A stretch of DNA of 64,000 nt from Rummeliibacillus suwonensis (GTDB lineage Bacteria; Bacillota; Bacilli; Bacillales_A; Planococcaceae), in the NCBI RefSeq assembly GCF_007896435.1, contig NZ_VCBL01000001.1:2877269-2941268 (forward strand), written 5' to 3'. Below, piece after piece: positions 34,157-43,060 of this stretch. Position numbers and translations under genes: made by a program. Under the pieces are notes generated by a model, which saw only the letters and a program-made list of their open reading frames with translations, was not told the DNA's origin and made no database searches. Within the stretch, counting starts at the first letter, position 1. Every line of letters starts with the position of its first letter.

Positions 34157-35353
34157 TTATTTTCCATTAACAATACTAACTCCACCTGCATGAGTAAATT
34201 CTCTATGGACCTTTTTATCAACAAGAATCATTGTTTTTCCATCTTGATGATGATGCCAAGTATACCCTTCAGGCGCTTCATTTAAAGAAGCAACTGGTGG
34301 ATCAGAATCTTTATTCAATCTCGCCTTTATATTTGCGTTTTTATAATCTAAAGGACGATTTGTAGGACTTGCAATTTCAATTTCTACAGGCTTAATAGTT
34401 GGATGTGAATATTCGGCAAAGTCTGGATAACCATCAGGATACCTTACAGTCTGTCCCTTCTTATTTGTATATACCCAAGTTCCATCTTCATCTATCTTCA
34501 TAGTCCCACCCTTTTTTATCCACTTCTCTGGAACAGGCGCATATAGCGGCTTAGTAGCAAGCTGTTCCTTTGCAAATTTTACCTTCAAAGTATCCTTACC
34601 CTTACCAGTGCCTCTTACCTCCACCTTCGCCATAGAAATCAACTGATCTCTCAACCCAACACTATTCACCGTATTATAAGGCACAATACCTGCGTTCACA
34701 CCGGCTAATTGATGTTGGGGCGCATAAGGATACAGGTTGAGTGTCGGGATTTTTTGGGCTGCGCCTTTTACTTTGCTGACGCCTACTTTGGCAGTGGCTT
34801 TGACTGTGGTCATTCCTGTCTTCGTTACAACGCCTAATCCTTTGGTGCCCACTACAGATAATCCGAGGGTTCCTAATGCGTAGGAGATCCATTCCGCACG
34901 TGACTTGGCATCCCCATTGATGACATCCCGCTGAAAAGAATCAGTAATGGATTTCGAAAGATAATCGTACGTTTCGATGGGATGAGCAATGGCATCCATT
35001 GTACTTTCTATTGTTTTTACGGGATGAGTGACGAAGTCAAATATGCCTTTTACAAAGTCTTTTCCCGCTTTAAGGAGACCCTTTGAGATGCCCTCCGCGG
35101 TTTCCAGCATAGTGACGATTTGTTTTTGGTCATCATCGAGATTTTCGATGCCTATTTCTTTCGCGATTTTTAAATACTCACTTGGTGTGGAAGCTTTTGC
35201 GAGTTTCTTTTGCAGTTCTTCGATGCGATCCACTTTTTCTGTCTCTACTCTTGAACAGGTGCTTCCCACCTCATCCTTCAGCCAGCTATCTAGTTGATAC
35301 TTGCTTAATGTGCCAATGGTATAGTTTGCTAGTTGCAGCTTTCCGCTTTTCAT
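34157..35353 (-). CDS. Truncated LXG toxin with WHH-type HNH nuclease tip
   Basis: 398 codons. The first 230 match residues about 190-430 of the long LXG protein at 37026 (from MKSGKLQLANYTIGTL through KGAAQKIPTLNLYPYAPQ). The LXG secretion domain is missing; homology stops at the initiating Met, next to a short GTGTGGGTGCCTGTCACTTG element. The tip has YTWHHHQDGKTMILVDKKVH and an H-A-G-G block, the W-H-H pattern of HNH/Endo VII nucleases. No secretion signal remains, so it is a displaced tip that can be activated by recombination into the long gene, or a decaying one. Confidence 0.75.
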   Translation of the reverse strand: MKSGKLQLANYTIGTLSKYQLDSWLKDEVGSTCSRVETEKVDRIEELQKKLAKASTPSEYLKIAKEIGIENLDDDQKQIVTMLETAEGISKGLLKAGKDFVKGIFDFVTHPVKTIESTMDAIAHPIETYDYLSKSITDSFQRDVINGDAKSRAEWISYALGTLGLSVVGTKGLGVVTKTGMTTVKATAKVGVSKVKGAAQKIPTLNLYPYAPQHQLAGVNAGIVPYNTVNSVGLRDQLISMAKVEVRGTGKGKDTLKVKFAKEQLATKPLYAPVPEKWIKKGGTMKIDEDGTWVYTNKKGQTVRYPDGYPDFAEYSHPTIKPVEIEIASPTNRPLDYKNANIKARLNKDSDPPVASLNEAPEGYTWHHHQDGKTMILVDKKVHREFTHAGGVSIVNGK

Positions 35354-35427
35354 CTGTGCTTATTGTGTGGGTGCCTGTCACTTGAGCTTTTTAACAACCA
35401 TAAAAAAGATTTATCTAAGGATCTTCA

Positions 35428-35889
35428 TTACAAAAGAATTGTTTCAAGTGCATCAATCAACATAGAATCAAAACTTTCAAATGATTGAATTAAAGTTCCT
35501 GAGAGTTTGTCGAGTTCTACATATATACTCTCTTTTAGATCATAACCATACCATGCTGTATCAGAGTCTCCAAAAAATATATACCGCTTTTGCCAATCAT
35601 TTTCATGCCAAAGCTCGTTTGTCTCAATAAATCCATGGATATCTTCGTCTACTTCCTTATCAAGTAGAACTTCATCAACGCCGTAGATTACCAATCCGTT
35701 GAAGTCTAACCCATTTATTCTCCTTAGAAATTCGATATATGACTCAGGTAACACAATGTTTCCTAATTTCCGCTGAATATTATGATTCATTTTTTTGATT
35801 TCTGTATATGATGCAGGATTTCTGAGTGAACTTCCATATTTTTTTTCAATTTTTTCTATTTCTATTAACAAGTCTTTCCACTGGGGCAT
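35428..35889 (-). CDS. SUKH/YrhA-like immunity protein
   Basis: 153 residues. SMI1/KNR4-type features: NIVLPESYIEFLRRINGLDF, VIYGVDEVLLDKEVDEDIHG, RYIFFGDSDTAWYGYDLKE. This is the YrhA-like branch. It follows six bases after the orphan HNH tip at 35895 and is its presumed antidote. Confidence 0.82.
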   Translation of the reverse strand: MPQWKDLLIEIEKIEKKYGSSLRNPASYTEIKKMNHNIQRKLGNIVLPESYIEFLRRINGLDFNGLVIYGVDEVLLDKEVDEDIHGFIETNELWHENDWQKRYIFFGDSDTAWYGYDLKESIYVELDKLSGTLIQSFESFDSMLIDALETILL

Positions 35890-35894
35890 ATCTA

Positions 35895-36305
35895 CTATTC
35901 CCTCCTTTTAAAAGGTTTTGATGGGTAAATATCATCCTCAAACATCGGCCAATTTATCGTTTTACTTTGTTTAGGGACTAATCCTCTTGTTTGAGAGTTT
36001 TGTTCATTGGTAACCGCTTTATGATAAGGGTCATTCTTTATCAATACTAAATTAGCGAAATCATTTGTACCACCATCATCTAAAGGTAAATTGTGATGAA
36101 TTGTGTGTGTGCCTGTCACTTGAGTTTTAGTGTCGGGATTTTTTGGGCTGCACCCTTTACCTTGTGGACGCCTACTTTGGTAGTGGCTTTGGCTGTGGTC
36201 ATTCCCGTCTTCGTTACAGCGCTTACTGCGGATAATACGACGGTTCCTAATGCGTAGGATATCCATCTCGCTCGTGAATTGGCATCCCCGTTGGTGACAA
36301 CTCGT
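35895..36305 (-). pseudogene. Orphan HNH toxin tip fused out of frame to LXG linker
   Basis: The upstream part (36125-36300) reads as the LXG linker (WISYALGTVVLSAVSAVTKT ... VKGAAQKIPTLKLK) and stops at a TGA. The GTGTGCCTGTCACTTGAG element follows, then, in another frame, HTIHHNLPLDDGG, NLVLIKNDPYHKAV and KSTKINWPMF-like residues (read SKTINWPMFEDDIYPS): an HNH nuclease with H-H and N...H. No start gives both parts. It is a displaced C-terminal module kept next to its immunity gene. Confidence 0.75.
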
Positions 36306-36345
36306 TTAAATGATAATGAATCTAATTAAAAATAATTCGGATTTA

Positions 36346-36381
36346 AAAAGTCTTCAATCTTTGTAGAGATTAAAGACTTTA
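36346..36381 (-). terminator. Terminator-like hairpin
   Basis: AAAGTCTTCAATCT / AGATTAAAGACTTT with a six-base loop and T-rich flank, between the yezG-like gene and the orphan tip. Confidence 0.55.
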
Positions 36382-36505
36382 TTTGTAGCTTATTTTCAGA
36401 ATCATTCGAATTCTTGGTACCCCAATTTTAAAATTCGTATTTTTTATGTGAAAAACAATTCACGAAATTGATTCATCTAATATAACTACAAAAATTACAC
36501 TTTCT

Positions 36506-36534
36506 CAAAACTACCAGTATAACTGGTGGTTTTG
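36506..36534 (-). terminator. Terminator just below the yezG-like gene
   Basis: Minus strand AAAACCACCAG / CTGGTAGTTTT, five-base loop, six bases after the stop at 36541. Confidence 0.6.
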
Positions 36535-36540
36535 ATTTGT

Positions 36541-37023
36541 TTACTTTTCTTCAAATTCCTTCATTCTCTCTATTAAATCTAAATCTAGCTGTTCTTTGTT
36601 TTGACTTATATATTTATATTCAAAATACTTAATTCTATCTGTTGGACCAAATTCACTTTCATCCCAATTTGTATAATCAAAATGTACGTTTAAATTACCT
36701 GTATCATTTAAAATTAATGTAACTGAAAACCAAGGATCTTGGTCATTATCAGTAAAAACTTTTTTGAGTTCAACAGTTAGTTGAAATAATTTATGTAGTT
36801 CTTTATTATAAGCCCTCTTATCTACACTATATAATTTTGGAATATAATGTGAAAAAATGTATTGTTCCTCACCTTTGGGCTTAAAAAAGAAGAAAACTCC
36901 TCCTTCTCCCTCCTTAACTTCACCATTAAAACAGAAATTATCCCATTCAGTTGGAATCATATCATTAACCTGTTGTGCAATTTCTTTATATAACTCGTTT
37001 AATTCTGTTTCAAAACTCATCAA
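36541..37023 (-). CDS. yezG: YezG-like (DUF600) immunity protein
   Basis: 160 residues. It opens FETELNELYKEIAQQVNDMI with PTEWDNFCFNGEV and has SHYIPKLYSVDKRAYNKEL and WFSVTLILNDTGNLNVHFDY, the DUF600/YezG pattern. YezG neutralises the LXG DNase YeeF. It starts two bases after the LXG toxin stop, so this is the matching antidote for the nuclease tip upstream. Confidence 0.9.
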   Translation of the reverse strand: MMSFETELNELYKEIAQQVNDMIPTEWDNFCFNGEVKEGEGGVFFFFKPKGEEQYIFSHYIPKLYSVDKRAYNKELHKLFQLTVELKKVFTDNDQDPWFSVTLILNDTGNLNVHFDYTNWDESEFGPTDRIKYFEYKYISQNKEQLDLDLIERMKEFEEK

Positions 37024-37025
37024 TA

Positions 37026-38882
37026 TCAGCCTCCTGATTTATTTGCGATCTCGCGAATCACTGGAAATTGGCCTTCAATTTCATATTCGACCATAAAGAA
37101 ATCCGGTCTCATTGAATTATTAGAGTAGATCGGTTCAATACTAACAGAGACTTTCTTGGGCGGTACCTCTTTCAATGCACTGGCCCACTCAGTCTCCATT
37201 TCATACCAAACTCCACCCATCCTATTAATTTGACTATTTTGTGGTACAAGATTATCAATATCAGGCGGACCATTAAATTGTGCTCCTATTAAATGTCCGC
37301 CATCATCATCTGGTAATCTGTCTTTTCCCCCTACATTTGCCTGAGCATATTTATTTCTATTAGCCTTTTTCAATACAAGTTCGGGGGCATCTACATTTAC
37401 AATACGTCCAAGTTCATCGGTAGTATATCTATAGTTATCATTGGTTGCATACTTAGTATTTGGAAGTAGTTGTTTCTTACCATTTTCACCTTTTATTATA
37501 TGCTTTCCAAAATCAATTTCTTTAACTTCTTTGACTATATTACCTTTACTCGTATCCTTAGTACCATTACCCTTCGAATGCACCTTCTCCATAGAAATCA
37601 ACTGATCTCTCAAGCCAACACTATTTACCGTATTATAAGGCACAGTACCTGCATTCACACTGGCTAATTGATATTGAGGCGCATAGGGATACAGGTTGAG
37701 TGTCGGGATTTTTTGGGCTGCGCCTTTTACCTTGTGGACGCCTACTTTGGTAGTGGCTTTGACTGTTTTTGATACAGCCCCTAATCCTTTGGTGCCCACT
37801 GCGGATAATACGACGTTTCCTAATGCATAGGAGATCCACTTGGCACGCGACTCGGCATCTCCATTGATTACATCCCGTTCAAATGAATCAGCGATGGATT
37901 GGGAAAGATAATCGTACGTTTCAATCGGATGTTTAATGGCTTGGATAGTGCCCTCTATTGATTTTCCAGGATCGTCTATAAAATCATCGATTCCTTTTAA
38001 AAAGTCCTTTCCCACTTGGAGGAGGCCCTTTTGGATACCCTCCGCGGTTTCCAGCCTGGCAACTATTTGTTTTTGACCATTATCGAGATTTTCAATGCCT
38101 ATTTCTTTCGCAATTTTTAAATATTCCTCTGGTGTGGAAGCTTTTGTGAGTTTCTTTTGCAGTTCTTCGATTCGATCCACTTCTTCTGTCTCTACTCTTG
38201 AACAGGTACTTCCCACCTCATCCTTCAGCCAGCTATCTAGTTGATACTCGCCTAATGTACCAATGGTATAGTTGGCAAGTTGTAGCTTTCCGCTTTTCAT
38301 CTGTGCTTGGATACCATCTATGTAGTTTTGCATGTTCGACACATCATTGGATAATTCTTCTAAGGCTTTACTTTGATTGTAATCAAATTGGTGAACTTTT
38401 TCTACCGTAGACTGAATCTGTTTTTGAGCGTCCGTCACTTCCTCCAGAAAAGAGGCATCATTTAATGACGGTGTAGCCACAATATCTTGGATGGAAAGAA
38501 TCGTTTGGTTAGCTTCATCTGTGACGGTGATGGTACGATTGGCTGTGTTTTGGAAGCTAGTTTTTAAGTCTTCTGTTAAAAAACCTTCGTCGATCCGGCC
38601 ATTTTTGGCGGATTCTAGCTTTTGTAATTCATGGTCCATGGCCTTTAGTTGACTCTCATAATCCTCTATAAAAGCTTGGTAATAAGAGATAAATGGCAGG
38701 TGTACTTCTTGATAATACGCCCGTATTGCATCCCCACTTTTTCCCTTAAAGGCATCTTCCAGCGCCAGTATCCCTTGTACCGCTTTTTGAATCTCCGCCA
38801 TCTCAGTTTGTTTATTTCTTAAGGACTTGAGTGTTTTCTCGATGCCATTCTGTAAACCTGCAACATCTAGTACCTTTGTGAT
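37026..38882 (-). CDS. LXG polymorphic toxin with DNA/RNA endonuclease tip, apparent ATC start
   Basis: From 38882 the frame encodes 618 residues: an LXG secretion domain (TKVLDVAGLQNGIEKTLKSL ... AIRAYYQEVHLPFISYYQAF), a helical pretoxin region and a C-terminal DNA/RNA non-specific endonuclease with RLPDDDGGHLIGAQFNGPPD and NLVPQNSQINR (catalytic His in G-H-L-I). At the normal start, six bases after AAGGTGA, stands ATC not ATG. The first Met is 27 codons inside LXG (38801). Either initiation at ATC, or a start-loss point mutation. Secreted by the type VII (Yuk/Ess) system in relatives; YezG follows as immunity. Confidence 0.85.
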   Translation of the reverse strand: MTKVLDVAGLQNGIEKTLKSLRNKQTEMAEIQKAVQGILALEDAFKGKSGDAIRAYYQEVHLPFISYYQAFIEDYESQLKAMDHELQKLESAKNGRIDEGFLTEDLKTSFQNTANRTITVTDEANQTILSIQDIVATPSLNDASFLEEVTDAQKQIQSTVEKVHQFDYNQSKALEELSNDVSNMQNYIDGIQAQMKSGKLQLANYTIGTLGEYQLDSWLKDEVGSTCSRVETEEVDRIEELQKKLTKASTPEEYLKIAKEIGIENLDNGQKQIVARLETAEGIQKGLLQVGKDFLKGIDDFIDDPGKSIEGTIQAIKHPIETYDYLSQSIADSFERDVINGDAESRAKWISYALGNVVLSAVGTKGLGAVSKTVKATTKVGVHKVKGAAQKIPTLNLYPYAPQYQLASVNAGTVPYNTVNSVGLRDQLISMEKVHSKGNGTKDTSKGNIVKEVKEIDFGKHIIKGENGKKQLLPNTKYATNDNYRYTTDELGRIVNVDAPELVLKKANRNKYAQANVGGKDRLPDDDGGHLIGAQFNGPPDIDNLVPQNSQINRMGGVWYEMETEWASALKEVPPKKVSVSIEPIYSNNSMRPDFFMVEYEIEGQFPVIREIANKSGG

Positions 38883-39309
38883 AACGATTCACCTTCCTTT
38901 GCGTTTCGTTCAACTTGATACCGTTTTGTGTTTCACTGAGCGTTAGTTAAAACAACCGCTATATCCCCCACTCTATAACTATTTCATCATCATTTCCTAT
39001 CTATTCAGTAACTATCTTCCATTAAAAAGAAGTATATTACATGTTAATATTTATCAATTATACCATGTAAAAAACATACTATTGAGATTATTTTTACCTA
39101 TTTATACCAATACAAAATAGGAAATACAAACTAAGTACTGGTACCCAGATCTAAGGCTATCTATAGAAAAAATCCTTAACCTCTGAAGAGATTAAGGACA
39201 TCATTTACACCCTATTATCTAAATTATTTCGTGCCTGGCTTTTGTATTTATTGCAAAATCGTCATAGATATTTCTTTCAAAGTCAAAATTATCATTACTC
39301 TTGTCCATT

Positions 39310-39545
39310 TGAACAATCCCTACCCTTGTTCAATATGTAAGAATTGATCAACGTTAGAATACATTTCCAAACCAATATCTTTGGCAACATTGAAACTCAT
39401 TAAAGCAATTTGCAAACGATCCCTGTCCTTAAGGCAGTACAATAGGTTTTGTTTTGCTTCGTAGCCTCATTAAAATGGACTCTAAATGGTTCTCTGGGTC
39501 ATAATCTTTAAAATCATCTTGGATAGTATCATTAAGAATATTTCT
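39310..39545 (-). pseudogene. Frameshifted remnant of an unrecognised gene
   Basis: Minus-strand blocks NILNDTIQDDFKDYDPENHL and, in another frame, NLLYCLKDRDRLQIALMSFN with VAKDIGLEMYSNVDQF. They read as protein but are broken by shifts and a stop. The rest of 38883-39710 is A/T-rich with no gene or clear signal apart from a hairpin near 39170. Confidence 0.35.
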
Positions 39546-39713
39546 GTAAACAGGCTATCTTTCATAGTTATACAATGGCGCATTAACAAAATAATGGTAT
39601 TGATATAGATACATACTAAGGACATTATTTTTTCATTTCCTTCACAAATCTACAAAAGCATCATATGACTATGCTTTAATAGGGAATGTTCTTCTATTTA
39701 AATTAATTTATCA

Positions 39714-40270
39714 AGCCCGTTGATTATCCAATTTTGCCCACATAATATAGTATCTTTTGATTTCCGCTACGACGTGCTTGCTTTCCTGCAGGCATGTCTC
39801 GAGCCTACTTAGCGAAGCTGCGTTTTTTCAACTGTTTGCTTTTCACGAGAATTTATTCGCTCTTTTCGTGGGGCCATTTGCTCTCCTGGAGGATTTATTC
39901 ACTCTCTCTGAAGGTTTATTTGCTCTCCCAGAGGATTATTCACTCTCTCAGGATTTATTCACTCTCTCTGAAGGTTTATTTGCTCTCCCAGAGGATTTAT
40001 TCACTCTCTCGGAGACTTTATTCACTCTCTCGGAGGATTTATTCACTCTCTCAGAGACTTTATTCGCTCTCTCGGAAGGTTTATTCGCTCTCTCAGAAGG
40101 TTTATTCGCTCTTTCCGCAGGACATTGGATTGTCTTCATCGAGTATGATTGCATGAAGGAAACGAGCTAGCCGCAACAAAGAGCGAGCTACATAAATGGA
40201 GCTAAAATACATGGCTTTTTAGAATTATGCCCAATTGATTGCCTTTTTTTCCTGATCGACACGCCTGTTA
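39714..40270 (-). mobile_element. MITE-like repeat C, copy 2, carrying a 21-bp tandem array
   Basis: The ends match copy 1 at 22987-23233 in reverse: GTTGATTATCCAATTTTGCC at the left, and at the right CCTGATCGACACGCC whose complement equals GGCGTGT(C/T)GAT(C/T)AGG. Flanking parts such as CATAATTCTA(A/T)AAA and CATGTATTTTA also agree. Copy 1 is 245 bp; this one is about 555 bp because its centre holds the array at 39845-40120. Confidence 0.7.
39845..40120. repeat. Tandem array of about thirteen 21-bp units
   Basis: Units of the form TTTATTCACTCTCTCGGAGGA, varying at a few bases (C/T, A/G), period 21 bp except one 18-bp unit near 39935. Three frames are open across it because the period is a multiple of three and the units lack stops; that is not evidence of a protein. 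The same 21-bp period appears in repeat B with an unrelated unit. Confidence 0.9.
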
Positions 40271-40300
40271 ATTTATAATCTACAGATCTATATAACACAC

Positions 40301-40756
40301 TCAATTCTTTGCAATCAGCCTATCAATGGTCTGTGATACATTTTGTAAAATCGTTTTCCATTTTTCTTTTAAAGTTTTACTTAGTCCAATATGGAAACTT
40401 ATCTCGTGAGGCTCCACTCCTATGAGAAAACCCTTTATCGATGCTTTCTGTTGATATAATGATTGAAATAAATGAAAGTTATGCGCTGATATGTCTAACG
40501 TTTGATATTCATGTAAATCGGCAAGTGGATAAACGGTAATCTCTCCTGGTTTGTTTCCTGAAAACACAGCATCCACAATGATGACAAATGTAGCTTTCAT
40601 GATTTGATCCATGCAGTAATCAATATCGGATTCTCCAATCAGAAAAGATACATGGGGTGTACAATTCAGCTCGGATAGTTGCTCAATGAGATAAATACCG
40701 ATTCCATCATCCGTCATTAATCGATTGCCGATACCTAAAACGATTATTTTTTCCAT
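40301..40756 (-). CDS. Hydrogenase maturation protease
   Basis: 151 residues of the HyaD/HycI family: GIGNRLMTDDGIGIYLIEQL with the nickel-sensing Asp, VDAVFSGNKPGEI with the second Asp, and the third metal ligand region SAHNFHLFQSL. It removes the C-terminal peptide of the large subunit after nickel insertion. It overlaps the large-subunit stop by one base and is last in the operon. Confidence 0.92.
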   Translation of the reverse strand: MEKIIVLGIGNRLMTDDGIGIYLIEQLSELNCTPHVSFLIGESDIDYCMDQIMKATFVIIVDAVFSGNKPGEITVYPLADLHEYQTLDISAHNFHLFQSLYQQKASIKGFLIGVEPHEISFHIGLSKTLKEKWKTILQNVSQTIDRLIAKN

Positions 40757-42162
40757 TAAAACACCTTTATCGTTTTTACTTGTTTTCCTGGACTATATAC
40801 ATGAGTTGCACATGACATACACGGATCAAAAGAACGAAGAATTCTGCCAATCTCTGCCGGTTTATCTGGATTTTGAATGGGTGTACCGATTAAAGCTTCT
40901 TCAGCAGTACCTCTATAGCCTTGATCATCCCTAGTTGAAAAATCCCATGTAGAAGGAGTAATAATTTGATAGAAGGAGATTTTCTTATCTCGAATCTTTA
41001 ACCAATGGCCTAATGCCCCTCTCGTTGTATCCAGTAACCCTCTTCCAGATGACGATGCTGGAAGTTCATATTTTTTTTGCACATTTACTCCTGGAATGAG
41101 TTGCTGAAGTAATATTTTCATAATTTCTGTGATTTTCTTTGTTTCTAACACTCTGGCAATGGTTCGATCCATAGCGGAGATTCCGTTGTTATACGCTCCA
41201 CTTAATATTAATCTTGCCAACGGACCGACCTCAAAAGGAAGACCCTTATATCTTGGTGCCTTCACCCAGGAATAAGCTTTTTCTTTATCCATGTCCGGCT
41301 CTGTTACTTCTTCATTCGGTTGATTGCTGTTCGTTATTGATTTGAAATAGGCGTAATCTATTTTTTCTTGAATTTTACTTTCATCAAATGTTTCAACAGA
41401 TCCCATTGTGGATACAAGCGGATCCACATAGAGTGTGCCTAACTCCTTATAATGGTTAAAAGCACCGTAGGTTAAAAGGTTGCCATACCCTCCACCCATA
41501 CGAAAATAATCTTCATAGAAGTGCGCAATATCATATACGTCCGGGATCATTTTTTCATCAATAAATCTGGCGATCCGCACTAAAATAGAATCAATGTGAA
41601 CGACTTTCTCGGCTGTTGCCTGAGTTGTAATCCCTCCAATAAAAACCCCATGATTATGGGGAGCTTTACCTCCTAAAACGGCTAACATCTGGTGAGCTAG
41701 ACGACTGAACTTGAGGGAATCAAAGTAATGCTGTGAAATCCGGTCATTCATGTTTTTAGGTAATCGAAAATCGTCGTGGTCGGTCTGGAAAAGAGAGTTT
41801 TGTTCAATCTTTACAAAGTCAGGAACAGTATATTGATAAAAATGGCGGATATGGTTTTGTAAAAACTCACAACAATGGATGATATCTCGCAAATAGTTTC
41901 CTTGTTCCATTGGTTCAATGTTTAAAGCATCTTCTAAAGCATGGGATGAAGCCATTGAATGAGCTGCAGAGCAAATGCCGCATATTCGCTGAGTAAAATA
42001 AACGGCATCGAACGGACTTCTCCCTACTAACATTTGCTCAAAGCCGCGAAATAAATTTCCTTTTGTTTTAGCATCAACGACCTGATTCTGGTCGATCGTC
42101 ACATCAATTTCCATAAAACCACTAATTCGTGTCAACGGATTAATCACAATTCTCTTACTCAT
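40756..42162 (-). CDS. [NiFe] hydrogenase large subunit
   Basis: 468 residues. Both nickel-binding motifs are intact: RICGICSAAHSMAS (Cys61, Cys64) and, near the end, DPCMSCATHV (Cys448, Cys451). The 14-residue tail after His454 (VYSPGKQVKTIKVF) is the part cut by the maturation protease. Other conserved blocks are NPLTRISGFMEIDV and GALGHWL. Overlaps the small subunit by eight bases. The L1 motif CGICSAAH differs from the classic uptake type; I cannot fix the subgroup from memory. It oxidises H2 or releases it, depending on partner. Confidence 0.94.
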   Translation of the reverse strand: MSKRIVINPLTRISGFMEIDVTIDQNQVVDAKTKGNLFRGFEQMLVGRSPFDAVYFTQRICGICSAAHSMASSHALEDALNIEPMEQGNYLRDIIHCCEFLQNHIRHFYQYTVPDFVKIEQNSLFQTDHDDFRLPKNMNDRISQHYFDSLKFSRLAHQMLAVLGGKAPHNHGVFIGGITTQATAEKVVHIDSILVRIARFIDEKMIPDVYDIAHFYEDYFRMGGGYGNLLTYGAFNHYKELGTLYVDPLVSTMGSVETFDESKIQEKIDYAYFKSITNSNQPNEEVTEPDMDKEKAYSWVKAPRYKGLPFEVGPLARLILSGAYNNGISAMDRTIARVLETKKITEIMKILLQQLIPGVNVQKKYELPASSSGRGLLDTTRGALGHWLKIRDKKISFYQIITPSTWDFSTRDDQGYRGTAEEALIGTPIQNPDKPAEIGRILRSFDPCMSCATHVYSPGKQVKTIKVF

Positions 42163-43060
42163 TCTTCACCACCCTTGTCGTGTCATAGCTAATGAATGGC
42201 GCCATGGCATCTGGAAAACCAAACTGAGCACAGCCAATGCATGGCGTATTGTCTCCTATCGGCCAATTCACATGACCATTCCATTGTCTTGTTGGACAAT
42301 CCACCCTCGTCACAGGTCCCCGGCAACCAAGCTTAAATAAACAGGTTTTATCCCCTAATTTTTCAGCAAAAATCCCTCGGTCAAAAAACGGTCTTCTTGG
42401 ACAACGGTCATGGATCAACGTACTATAAAACATTAAAGGCCGATCTAAATTGTCTGTTTCCGGCTCCCCATATAACAAAAGATGCGCTAATGTCCCTAAA
42501 AACCAGTCTGGATGAACAGGACAGCCAGGGAGTTTAATCATATTTTTGTCAGGCAGGACCCGTTGCAACCCCACAGATTGGGATGGATTTGGTTTTGCCG
42601 CTGACACCCCGCCATGTGTGGCACAAGCACCCACTGCTAAAATATGCGAAGCCCTTTCCCCGAGCATCTTAGCTGCTTGAAGACCTGTAAGAGGCTTCCC
42701 GTCCCAATTGCCGATAATATTGTATAAACCATTGTTTTTTAACGCTACGGCTCCTTCAACTGCTAAAATATACTCTCCGTCCATTGCATTTATTAGTTTG
42801 TCGATGGCCTGCTCTCCTTCAGCAGCCATTAAACTATTGGAATACTTAAGATCAACCATTGAATTTAACATGTACTCAAAGTCTGGATTCTGTCCATTTA
42901 ACAAGGAAATGATATTACCGGAACAACCATTTAATTCTAAGTAAATGAGGGGTTTTTTCTTGATCATCCTCTTTTTAAGGCTCTCCAGTGCCGTACTTGT
43001 TAACCTTTCCGCAATGGCTTCATTTGTTAAAGACTCTGGCGGCAAAATTTGTCCTTCCAT
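42155..43060 (-). CDS. [NiFe] hydrogenase small subunit
   Basis: 301 residues from ATG 43060, eight bases after GGGAGG; a longer reading upstream overlaps the cytochrome-b5-like gene. Iron-sulfur ligands: YLELNGCSGN, VGACATHGGV, KLPGCPVHPDWFLG, LFKLGCRGPVTRVDCPTRQW, TPCIGCAQFGFPD. It has no twin-arginine signal peptide and no C-terminal membrane anchor, so the enzyme is probably cytoplasmic, unlike group 1 periplasm-facing forms. The proximal motif has C-S-G-N in place of C-x-x-C. Confidence 0.92.
   Translation of the reverse strand: MEGQILPPESLTNEAIAERLTSTALESLKKRMIKKKPLIYLELNGCSGNIISLLNGQNPDFEYMLNSMVDLKYSNSLMAAEGEQAIDKLINAMDGEYILAVEGAVALKNNGLYNIIGNWDGKPLTGLQAAKMLGERASHILAVGACATHGGVSAAKPNPSQSVGLQRVLPDKNMIKLPGCPVHPDWFLGTLAHLLLYGEPETDNLDRPLMFYSTLIHDRCPRRPFFDRGIFAEKLGDKTCLFKLGCRGPVTRVDCPTRQWNGHVNWPIGDNTPCIGCAQFGFPDAMAPFISYDTTRVVKNE

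Noticed and set aside
39757-40170. Three overlapping long open frames, including a Ser/Glu/Arg/Asn heptad protein on the minus strand
   Set aside because: All are by-products of a stop-free tandem array with a period divisible by three; no ribosome site, and the same DNA is open in three frames.
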